Assembly (NCBI RefSeq): GCF_000938255.1
Contig: NZ_JYMR01000051.1
Coordinates: forward strand, 124,001 to 188,000
Direction: 5' to 3'
Origin: Bradyrhizobium sp. LTSP849
GTDB lineage: Bacteria > Pseudomonadota > Alphaproteobacteria > Rhizobiales > Xanthobacteraceae
DNA: 64,000 nt
The notes under the pieces were generated by a model. It was given only the letters and a program-made list of their open reading frames with translations. It was not told the DNA's origin and searched no databases. The position numbers and the translations under genes are program-made. Shown in pieces: positions 19,683-28,389 of the stretch. Each line of letters begins with the position of its first letter. Within the stretch, counting starts at the first letter, position 1.

Positions 19683-19824
19683 GAGGGCCGCCGGTAGATG
19701 TTGCCCCCTATGCGAGAGCGGGACGACCGTCGGCGATTCGCTCCCTTCCCTTTGCGGCAAAAAAGCTTAGAACGCTTCTATGCTAGGGGCCCGCGCGAGG
19801 GCTCCAAAACCCGAGACCCGCCCC

Positions 19825-21480
<1,656 letters not shown>

Positions 21481-21483
21481 CTT

Positions 21484-21595
21484 GCTTTCCCGCTTGCGGG
21501 AGAGGTCGGATCGCCTCGGCGATGCGAAGCATCGTCCGGTGCGATCCGGGGGTAAAGGTCTCACGGAAGTCTTACGCGGGGAGTGGGGCGAGGGA
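21484..21595. repeat. Hairpin-rich intergenic element after fumarase
   Basis: TTTCCCGCTTGCGGGAGAGG begins the element and is itself a hairpin. A second stem pairs GGATCGC (from about 21508) with GCGATCC (about 21541-21547) around a nested GCGATGCGAAGCATCG. It lies between convergent genes (fumarase and 21601-21897) and could terminate both. I recognise the style as a common Bradyrhizobium intergenic repeat; no second copy is in the window. Confidence 0.55.
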
Positions 21596-21600
21596 GAAGA

Positions 21601-21897
21601 TCAAGCCTTCACGCCCGTGAACGGAAAACTGCCCATCGGGCCGATGCCCATTTCGCCGCTCATGCTGTCGCCGGAAATCTTTCCGATGAACTCGAGCGTC
21701 AACGGCATCGGATTGGTGATGGAAACCTTCCAATTGACGGCGTCGCCGCTGATGGTGCCGTCGAAGATCTCGGCGGTATTGCCTTCCGCGCCCTGCGTGC
21801 CCGTCAGCGTGCCGCCGGAGCTCAGCAGGGTCAGCGTCGCCTGGCGCTCGCCCATGGGCGTGGTCATGGTCAGATTCCAGTTGCCGTCTACGGCCAT
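21601..21897 (-). CDS. Conserved hypothetical protein, beta-rich
   Basis: 98 residues from ATG 21897: AVDGNWNLTMTTPMGERQ then repeated strand-turn units (GGTLTGTQ, DGTISGDAVNWKVSI, GKISGDSMSGEMGIG). The pattern suggests a small beta-barrel or lipocalin-like fold; no signal peptide. The open frame upstream is a shadow. It may be the distal gene of the leftward unit from 25146, 106 bases after 22004-22558. Function unknown. Confidence 0.6.
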   Translation of the reverse strand: MAVDGNWNLTMTTPMGERQATLTLLSSGGTLTGTQGAEGNTAEIFDGTISGDAVNWKVSITNPMPLTLEFIGKISGDSMSGEMGIGPMGSFPFTGVKA

Positions 21898-22003
21898 TCG
21901 CGTCTCCCGAACAGATCCCGGCGGGCCACGACGATCCGCAGCCAGTCCTGGGCCGAGCGTATAGCGCAACTCGCGGTGGCCGCCTAACGCCCCGTTGAGG
22001 CGA

Positions 22004-22558
22004 TCAAGCGCGGGCGGCGGCGCGCCGGCGGCTGGTGACGACGAGCCGGAGCACGACATACTGCACCGCAAAGGCCAAAATCTTGGCGCCGCCGGCAACC
22101 ACCGAGATGTAGAACGCCCACAGTTTCAGATCGCCGGTCGAGGCGACCGCGATCGTGCCGGCGCCGATTGCGAACATCAGCGCAGCCCAGGCATAGCCCG
22201 CGGCCGTCACATATTCCGGCGCGGTCTCCGTGACGATCGGCGGCATGTAGCGCAGCATCCAGCCGCGCTTGAGCATGATCGCGCCGATTGCGAAATGCGC
22301 GATCGAGGGTTTCGCCAGCATGAAGCGGGGATCGTTGGTCAGCAGCGTGATCGTGCCCAGCACGACGACGAGCGCGAGGCTCGCGTAGGTCATGTAGCTG
22401 AGCTGCTGTTTCCTGACGCGGGCATAGATCACTTGCGCGATCGCGCCGGCAATCGCCACCGACGTCGCCAGGATGACGTTGTCGGTGATGAGATAGATCA
22501 CCAGGAAGACGATGGCCGACAGGAAGTCGGAGGCGAGGCGGGCGAATACGTCCTTCAT
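22004..22558 (-). CDS. YciB/IspZ-family inner membrane protein
   Basis: 184 residues with five or six hydrophobic helices. The N-terminal SDFLSAIVFLVIYLITDNV and the central LTNDPRFMLAKPSIAHFAIG resemble YciB/septation-protein-A family landmarks. YciB-type proteins affect envelope and division in other bacteria; its role here is unknown. It starts 12 bases after the 22571-23146 gene. Confidence 0.65.
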   Translation of the reverse strand: MKDVFARLASDFLSAIVFLVIYLITDNVILATSVAIAGAIAQVIYARVRKQQLSYMTYASLALVVVLGTITLLTNDPRFMLAKPSIAHFAIGAIMLKRGWMLRYMPPIVTETAPEYVTAAGYAWAALMFAIGAGTIAVASTGDLKLWAFYISVVAGGAKILAFAVQYVVLRLVVTSRRRAAARA

Positions 22559-22570
22559 CGTCGATCCCTG

Positions 22571-23146
22571 TCAGTGCCTGTTCGGCAGCGCGCCGGCCGG
22601 CGCACCGTACTTGATCTGGCGATATTCGGGATACCACTTTGTGAAGTAGATCGCGCTGTTGCGGGCGGCGAAGGCGACCGCGAGACCCAGCCAAACCGGC
22701 AGGCCCGGGAAGTAGAGCAGCACGATGTTGGCGGCCATCATCAACAAGGCGGCGGCGGTCCATGCGCTTGTGATGATGTAATTGGCGGTGAGAAAGCCGG
22801 GCATCGCCGCGGTCTCGGCCGGAACGGATTCGATCGCATATTGCAGCGTGAAGGGACGGCGCGCGAGCATTGAGCCGAGCGAAATGACAAAGATGCCGAT
22901 ATCGACCGAGAGCTTGACACCGAGCGTGCCGAGCTTCGAATCGAACAGCGCGAGGGTGAGGCCGATTGCGGCGAACAGGATCGCCGAGCCCGCGGCTAAA
23001 ATCTTCACCGAGCGGCCGCGCACAACGTCGATCGCGATTGTCGCGAGGCAGATCGCGGAGGCCGCGAACACGCTGATGGTGGCCGACGTCGCGAACATCA
23101 GGAAAGTGTAGACGCCATAGGGGGCAAGGATCAGGAAAATCGTCAT
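22571..23146 (-). CDS. Polytopic membrane protein, unknown function
   Basis: 191 residues from ATG 23146 with about six membrane helices (LAPYGVYTFLMFATSATISV at the start). It ends in a soluble-looking tail TKWYPEYRQIKYG. No family recognised, though size and spacing suggest a partner of the YciB-like protein that follows after 12 bases. Its promoter lies within the first paired operator (23167-23237), so it is probably repressed by the TetR regulator at 25255. Confidence 0.6.
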   Translation of the reverse strand: MTIFLILAPYGVYTFLMFATSATISVFAASAICLATIAIDVVRGRSVKILAAGSAILFAAIGLTLALFDSKLGTLGVKLSVDIGIFVISLGSMLARRPFTLQYAIESVPAETAAMPGFLTANYIITSAWTAAALLMMAANIVLLYFPGLPVWLGLAVAFAARNSAIYFTKWYPEYRQIKYGAPAGALPNRH

Positions 23147-23166
23147 GGGCCGCCTCGGTCGAGCCA

Positions 23167-23237
23167 ATCTTTACGGTGTAAAGATAACTAGTTCAGCGCC
23201 GGCACTGGGTCAAGCGAAATCTTTACAGTGTCAAAAT
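23167..23237 (-). promoter_or_regulatory. Paired palindromic operators with an embedded promoter (site pair A)
   Basis: A perfect 8-3-8 palindrome ATCTTTAC-N3-GTAAAGAT is at 23167-23185 and a degenerate second one at 23219-23237 (52 bases apart). Between them, on the minus strand, are a -35 TTGACC (23208-23213) and -10 TAGTTA (23185-23190) spaced 17 bases. The proximal palindrome lies just after the -10 and 20 bases before the 22571-23146 start codon. The distal one overlaps the end of the MAPEG gene. Confidence 0.75.
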
Positions 23238-23705
23238 GACGTGAATGACTTGTAAAAACTGAATTGTTGCAATGGCTTGATCCGAGATTTCGTCGGCGAC
23301 CGCGGCCCAGGGCAGGCGCGACAGGATGGTCAGCGCGCAAGAGATCAAGAGGCCGATGGTCAGGAAGATGCCGCCGCCGCGGCAGATCAGGAACCGCAGC
23401 GATCCCGGCGTCGCGTACATGCCGAGCGGATGCAGCAGCCGCGACAGCAAAAGGGCGCCCATCAGCATGTGGATGCGCAAGGGCGACGCGCCGGACATTT
23501 CGAGCAGCGCGACCATCAGTGCGATGATGGGGACGTATTCCATGAAATTGCCGTGGGCGCGGATCGCGCTGCGCAGGCTCGCATTGCCGCCGTCGTTGAA
23601 GGGAGCCTCGCTGCTCCTCCGCAGCCGGATCACCTGGAGCGCGAGCGTTGCGTAGATCAAGGCGAGGATGGCGAGATAGTTCGCGGTGATCGCGGGCATG
23701 TGCAT
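23223..23705 (-). CDS. MAPEG-family membrane protein
   Basis: 160 residues, four hydrophobic helices. The MAPEG core AIRAHGNFMEYVPIIALM with a later LLLSRLLHPLGM is clear. MAPEG proteins include membrane glutathione transferases; bacterial members are often of unknown substrate. ATG 23705 has GGGAGG six bases upstream; ATG 23699 is an alternative. It lies 43 bases after the carotenoid-oxygenase-like gene, so probably one operon. Confidence 0.82.
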   Translation of the reverse strand: MHMPAITANYLAILALIYATLALQVIRLRRSSEAPFNDGGNASLRSAIRAHGNFMEYVPIIALMVALLEMSGASPLRIHMLMGALLLSRLLHPLGMYATPGSLRFLICRGGGIFLTIGLLISCALTILSRLPWAAVADEISDQAIATIQFLQVIHVILTL

Positions 23706-23748
23706 GCGAAGCCTCCCTGGTGATGCATCCGCAACGACGGGGAGGGAG

Positions 23749-25146
23749 CTACTGCGCCCCCACCCAATTGCCGTGAAAGCCGTCCGGCACGCGATGGCCG
23801 AGCTGCACCAGCGCGGCGGGCCCGGCCTCGATGTCGGTGGCGTTGAACACGGCGAGGTCGCTGCGGTTTTCACGCGCGCGCCAGACCACCGCCAGCAGCC
23901 AGCCGTCGCCTTCCGCCGCATCCTTCGATCGCTCGACGAACACCGGTTCGGAGATGGTGTCGCCGGTCGGCAGCAGATAATGGCCGAGTCGCGTTCCATT
24001 GCCGTCGACATGAACGATGCCGGACAGCGCGCCGAACCTCGGCAGTTTTGGATTAGCGCAGGCGTACCAGCCGTGCCGGCTCTTCAGCCCGGCGCGGCGA
24101 TCGTCGATGCGCGGGAATTCGCCGGTGAGATCGTCGAGATAAGTCTGCTGGAAGCGGTCGGTATTGCCTGAGAGATCGAAGGTCCAGCGGCAATGGCGCG
24201 CAAAGGATTTCTCGGGATTGGTCGGCCGCCCGTCAGGATGCGGAAACAGCGGCGCCTCCTCGAACTGCATGACGTCGGCGATGATGCGGTTGCCGTCCTC
24301 CCAAGCATTCATGATGTGGAAGACGTAGCAGGCTTCACCGCGGAACCAGACGATGTCCTTTGCCGTGCCGCTGCGCTTCATCACGCCGACATAGGCGCCT
24401 TTCTCCGGCTCCCAGGCGTAAGGCGGCCGCCCGCTCGTCGCGCGCTCCATGCTGCCGGTGATGGGCAGGATCGGAAACAGCACGTGGTTCTCGGTGACAA
24501 TGAAGTCGTGCACCATGCTGGCATAGGGCGCCTCGAAGCGCTCGAAGCGCGTCGCCTTGCCGGACGCATCGATCGATCCGTAGGAGAGAGCTGATGTCAA
24601 CGGCCCCGCCGCATTATAGCCGAAGAACACCAGCTCGCCGGTGATGGGATCGATCTTCGGATGCGCGGTAAAACTGCCGGCGACGCGACCCTGATAATTG
24701 TGATAGCCGCGTGTTGCGAGCGTGCCCGGCTCGATCTCGGTCGGCAGATGCGCCTCTTCCAGCGCGAGCAGCTTGCCGGCATGGAAGATGATGTTGGTGT
24801 TGGCGACGCCGCCGTCGGTGAGGTCTGCCGGCGCATCCGGCAGCTTGCGGCCGAATCCGCCAAACAGCGCGCGGCCGGCATCGTGCTCGGCGAGCCATTT
24901 CGGCGTTCGGACCCAGCGGTTGCGGTAGCTGGCGCGCCCGCTCTCGAGGCGAAAGGCATGCAGCATGCCGTCGCCGACGAACCAGTGCGCGCCGGGCGCC
25001 TCGAACTGCGGATTGGGGCCGTTGCGATAGAGAGTGCCGTTGAGTTCGCGCGGCAATTCGCCAATGATCTTGAGGACAGGCGCATCCGCCTCGAACGGGA
25101 TCGGCGCGATATTGTTGCGGCGCTCAGCGGTGGCGTCCTGTTGCAC
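23749..25146 (-). CDS. Carotenoid/lignostilbene cleavage dioxygenase family protein
   Basis: 465 residues starting at GTG 25146 after AAGGGAGAGA. RPE65-family landmarks: GTLYRNGPNPQF, FVGDGMLHAF, the iron-ligand His regions SFTAHPKIDP, MVHDFIVTENH, CYVFHIMNAWEDGN and the C-terminal DGFHGNWV. These enzymes use Fe(II) to split a conjugated double bond in carotenoids or stilbenes. The closer resemblance (carotenoid versus lignostilbene) cannot be settled by eye. The longer frame upstream would run across the promoter/operator. Likely repressed by the divergent TetR. Confidence 0.85.
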   Translation of the reverse strand: MQQDATAERRNNIAPIPFEADAPVLKIIGELPRELNGTLYRNGPNPQFEAPGAHWFVGDGMLHAFRLESGRASYRNRWVRTPKWLAEHDAGRALFGGFGRKLPDAPADLTDGGVANTNIIFHAGKLLALEEAHLPTEIEPGTLATRGYHNYQGRVAGSFTAHPKIDPITGELVFFGYNAAGPLTSALSYGSIDASGKATRFERFEAPYASMVHDFIVTENHVLFPILPITGSMERATSGRPPYAWEPEKGAYVGVMKRSGTAKDIVWFRGEACYVFHIMNAWEDGNRIIADVMQFEEAPLFPHPDGRPTNPEKSFARHCRWTFDLSGNTDRFQQTYLDDLTGEFPRIDDRRAGLKSRHGWYACANPKLPRFGALSGIVHVDGNGTRLGHYLLPTGDTISEPVFVERSKDAAEGDGWLLAVVWRARENRSDLAVFNATDIEAGPAALVQLGHRVPDGFHGNWVGAQ

Positions 25147-25162
25147 GGCGCATCTCTCCCTT

Positions 25163-25234
25163 ATCTTTACATCGTAAAGATGAGATAGTGCCGACCGCTT
25201 CATTCGTCAAGCGAAATCTTTACACTGTCAATAT
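25163..25234 (-). promoter_or_regulatory. Paired palindromic operators with an embedded promoter (site pair B)
   Basis: Same layout as 23167-23237. A perfect ATCTTTAC-N3-GTAAAGAT is at 25163-25181 and a degenerate copy at 25216-25234, 53 bases apart. On the minus strand a -35 TTGACG (25205-25210) and -10 TATCTC (25182-25187) are 17 bases apart between them. The distal site in both pairs is preceded by the same GTCAAGCGAAATCTTTACA. It controls the oxygenase gene and probably the divergent TetR gene. Confidence 0.78.
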
Positions 25235-25254
25235 TGCGTCATATAGCTTGGCCC

Positions 25255-25977
25255 ATGGGCAAGAGCGACACCAAGACAGAAACGGCGCGCCTCGCGCGCC
25301 CCCCGAAGAAGACGGCATCGGCAGCACGTCCGGCGCGACGCCAGGCGAGCGCGAAGGCCGAGACGCCCTATCACCACGGCGCCCTGCGCGAGGCGCTGCT
25401 CCAGGCTGCCGAACGCGTGCTGGAACGCGACGGGTTGGCTGGCCTGACGCTGCGCGCGGTCGCACGCGAGGCGGGGGTCTCGCATGCCGCGCCGACGCAT
25501 CATTTCGGCGACCTCACCGGGCTCGTCAGCGAGCTCGCAGCGATTGGCTTCCGCCAGTTCAATGCGGCGATGGCATCGGCGTGCGACTCCGCGACCACGT
25601 CGCTGTCGCGCGCGCTGGCGCGGCCAAAGGCCTATGTCGCCTATGCCCAGGCCCATCCCGGCATGTACGGGCTGATGTTCCGCACCGAGCGTCTCGACTA
25701 TTCCAGGCCGTCGCTGCACGAGGCGGCCGAATCCTCCTTCGCCGGGCTTGCCAACGCGATCGGCGCGATGCGGCAGGAGCAGATCAGCGGCGATGCGCTG
25801 ACAATCGAGCAGGGCGCCGCGATCGCACGGGCCTGGTCGATGGTGCACGGCTTCACCATGCTGCTGCTGGACGGGCGGCTCGAGGATATTTTGGAGCGGC
25901 TGCCCGCGGGCACGACGGCCGAGCAGCTGCTGGAAGCGATTCTGAAGTCGACCGTGACAGGAAAGCTGCCGGCTTAG
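25255..25977 (+). CDS. TetR/AcrR-family regulator of the oxygenase region
   Basis: 240 residues from ATG 25255 (an upstream TTG at 25234 would overlap the operator). A basic N-terminal extension (about 1-38) precedes the HTH (about 45-85, LRAVAREAGVSHAAPTHHFG). The C-terminal part is a TetR_C/WHG-type ligand domain (HPGMYGLMFRTERLDY). Divergent from the oxygenase over the paired operators, so it most likely represses both the oxygenase operon and itself; the same sites at 23.2 kb suggest a second target. Ligand unknown. Confidence 0.85.
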   Translation: MGKSDTKTETARLARPPKKTASAARPARRQASAKAETPYHHGALREALLQAAERVLERDGLAGLTLRAVAREAGVSHAAPTHHFGDLTGLVSELAAIGFRQFNAAMASACDSATTSLSRALARPKAYVAYAQAHPGMYGLMFRTERLDYSRPSLHEAAESSFAGLANAIGAMRQEQISGDALTIEQGAAIARAWSMVHGFTMLLLDGRLEDILERLPAGTTAEQLLEAILKSTVTGKLPA

Positions 25978-26201
25978 CGCCGCAGTCTTTTGGCTGTATT
26001 GTAGATGCTGCTCACGGATTGGGCGCCTGCAAGGGCAAACATGATGCGCGGATGTCCGGGAACTCCACGCTTCGGACATCTTCATTGTGGGCAAGGTTCA
26101 AACAAGCGCGGGAGATACCTGACAGCGGCACGGAATCGTTCTAGAAGAGCGACTTCGCTTGGGCTCACTCAGCCTCGTTCGCGTCCTCCTTACTTCTGAT
26201 C

Positions 26202-26768
26202 ATGCCAGCCATCTCGTCGCAAAAGCCCTATCGCGTCGGCCGCTCCAAGACCGGGCTTGGCCTCTTCGCCACCAAACCGATCAAGAAGGGGACCCGGATC
26301 ATCCGTTATTACGGACCGATCCTGGATTCGCGCATCCCCGAGCATGACGACATCGAGAACAAGTATTTGTTCGAGCTGAACGGCCGCTGGACCATCGACG
26401 GCTCGGTGCGCAAGAATCTCGCCCGCTACATCAACCATTCCTGCCGGCCCAACTCCGAATCCGACGTCCGCCCGCGCGAGCGCAAGGTCTTCATCCGCGC
26501 CATCAGGAACATCGAGCCGGGCGACGAGATCAACTACGATTACGGCACCGACTATTTTAAAGCCTATCTGAAGCCGATCGGCTGCAAGTGCCCCTCCTGC
26601 GAGGCCAAGCGCAAGAAGCTGCGTGCCGAAGAGCGGGCCGAACGCGCCAAGGTGAAGGCCCGCGCGGAGCGTAAAGCGCTGAAGGCGGGCGCGAAGGGCG
26701 CCGCGGCGAAAAAGAAGAAGCTGAACGGCAAGCATTTCGCCGGCAAGGTCGGCCGGGCGAAGGCGTAG
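26202..26768 (+). CDS. SET-domain protein with a basic tail
   Basis: 188 residues. A compact SET domain (about 10-120) has the SAM/peptide site landmarks GLGLFATKPIKKGTRI, RYINHSCRPN and GDEINYDYG, and a post-SET-like CKCPSC at about 127-132. The last 55 residues are Lys/Ala/Arg-rich (KKKK near 170), like histone H1 or DNA-binding tails. SET proteins methylate lysines; bacterial targets are mostly undefined. Convergent with the kinase gene, 10 bases apart. Confidence 0.85.
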   Translation: MPAISSQKPYRVGRSKTGLGLFATKPIKKGTRIIRYYGPILDSRIPEHDDIENKYLFELNGRWTIDGSVRKNLARYINHSCRPNSESDVRPRERKVFIRAIRNIEPGDEINYDYGTDYFKAYLKPIGCKCPSCEAKRKKLRAEERAERAKVKARAERKALKAGAKGAAAKKKKLNGKHFAGKVGRAKA

Positions 26769-26778
26769 CTTCTCTCGA

Positions 26779-28389
26779 TCACGGCTTGCTTCCGCCACCT
26801 GCATCAAGCGTCGTCCGCACGGCCGAGGCCAGCTCGGCAGGCCGGAACGGCTTGCGCAAGAACGGTGCAGTCCCCATCGCCGCTTCCAGCGCAGCGGAGT
26901 CAGCATAGCCGCTGACGAACAGGACGGGCAGGGATGGCTGCACGGCCCGCGCCGCCTTGACGACCTCGGCGCCATTGGTGCCCGGCATCGAAAAGTCGAT
27001 GATCATCAATTGCGGGTTCACCGTCTTTTGCAAGGCAAGCGCCGCGGCGCCATGGTCCGCTTCGTGAACGACGTATCCGATATCGGACAGGAAGTCGGTC
27101 ATGAGACCGCGGACGTCGTGATCGTCGTCCACGATCAGAATGCGCTCCGCATGTCCGCGTTCGGCGGCGCCTTGGGCTTCGGTGGCCGTCTCCGTGCTGA
27201 CATTCGACCGGCGAAGCAATAGCTGGATCGAGGTGCCTTTGCCGATCTCGCTCTTGATGGCGACGTCGCCGCCCATCTGTCGCACAAGTCCGTAGACTTG
27301 GGATAATCCCAGGCCCGTTCCCTTGCCGGGAGGCTTGGTCGTGAAAAACGGATCGAAGGCGCGCGCGATCACCTCCGGCGACATGCCGGTCCCGGTGTCC
27401 GTCACCGACAGCACGACCTTGCGATCGTCGGTGGCGTCGCAGGCCGTGGTGATCGTCAGGATCCCGCCCTCCGGCATCGCATCTCGCGCATTGATTGCGA
27501 GATTGAGAAGGCTGACTTCAAGCTGGTTGTAATCGGCGACCACGCAAGGCGCGCTCGGGTGGAGATCGGTCTGCATCGCGATGTTGGCCCCGAGCGACTG
27601 CTTGAGCAGTTCGTACCCGTCCATGATCAGGCGATTGAGATCCACGGATTCGGTGGCAAGCTTCTGGGTCCGCGAAAACGCCAGCAATTGCGCGGTCAGC
27701 TTCGAGCCGCGTTCGGCGGCCTTGAAGGCGTTCTCCGCAAGCCTGGCAATGCGCGGCTCGGTCGCCCGGGCGCGGATCAGGTCGAGATTGCCCACGACCG
27801 CGGTCAGGAGATTGTTGAAATCGTGCGCAAGCCCGCCCGTCAGCTGTCCGACCGCCTCCATCTTCTGGGACTGCAACAGCTGCGACTCGGCCTTTTGGCG
27901 CTGCACGACCTCCTCACGGAGTTTCCGGTTGGCCTGCTCGAGTTCTTCGGTGCGCGCCTGAACCTGCTTGTCCAGCGTGGCGTTCAACGCGCGCAAGGCA
28001 TCCTCGGAGCGGCGGACCCGCAGCAGGGCGTTGATCGCGGCGGCAAGCTCGACCGGTTCGGCGGGTTGCACGAGATAGGAATCGGCGCCGGCGTTCAGTC
28101 CGCTGACGCGGTCTTCGGACGCCGTGAATGTCGCTGACGTCTGCAACACCATCACTTCCGGCCACTTCGTCTTGATGAAGGCGCAGACTTCGAAGCCGCT
28201 GATGTCGGGCAACTGAACGTCAAGCAGCACGAGAGGCGGCCTGTGCTGCTCGATCAGGCGAAGCGCTTCCGCGCCGGTCTGCGCCTCGATCACGGCAAAT
28301 CCGGCAGCATGCAGGTCGCGTGTCTTCACATAGCGCTGCGATTCAAGATCGTCGACATTCAGGATGACGATTTTTTCGCCGGCGCTCAT
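26779..28389 (-). CDS. Hybrid histidine kinase, REC-HisKA-HATPase-REC
   Basis: 536 residues, soluble. N-terminal receiver (1-125) with Asp in LLDVQLPDISG, but the usual KP lysine is replaced by Gln in YLVQPAEP. A coiled coil (about 130-175), HisKA with His in GGLAHDFNNLLTAVVG, HATPase with GTGLGLSQVYGLVRQMGG and a canonical C-terminal receiver (IIDFSMPGTNG, RKPFRP) follow. Last gene of the rsb operon; its start overlaps the stop of the kinase before it by 4 bases. Likely an output or adaptor of the stressosome-like module. Confidence 0.9.
   Translation of the reverse strand: MSAGEKIVILNVDDLESQRYVKTRDLHAAGFAVIEAQTGAEALRLIEQHRPPLVLLDVQLPDISGFEVCAFIKTKWPEVMVLQTSATFTASEDRVSGLNAGADSYLVQPAEPVELAAAINALLRVRRSEDALRALNATLDKQVQARTEELEQANRKLREEVVQRQKAESQLLQSQKMEAVGQLTGGLAHDFNNLLTAVVGNLDLIRARATEPRIARLAENAFKAAERGSKLTAQLLAFSRTQKLATESVDLNRLIMDGYELLKQSLGANIAMQTDLHPSAPCVVADYNQLEVSLLNLAINARDAMPEGGILTITTACDATDDRKVVLSVTDTGTGMSPEVIARAFDPFFTTKPPGKGTGLGLSQVYGLVRQMGGDVAIKSEIGKGTSIQLLLRRSNVSTETATEAQGAAERGHAERILIVDDDHDVRGLMTDFLSDIGYVVHEADHGAAALALQKTVNPQLMIIDFSMPGTNGAEVVKAARAVQPSLPVLFVSGYADSAALEAAMGTAPFLRKPFRPAELASAVRTTLDAGGGSKP

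Noticed and set aside
26040..26075. Possible second EcfG promoter upstream of the SET gene
   Set aside because: GGAAC is followed at the right distance by CTTC rather than CGTT, so the -10 element does not match.
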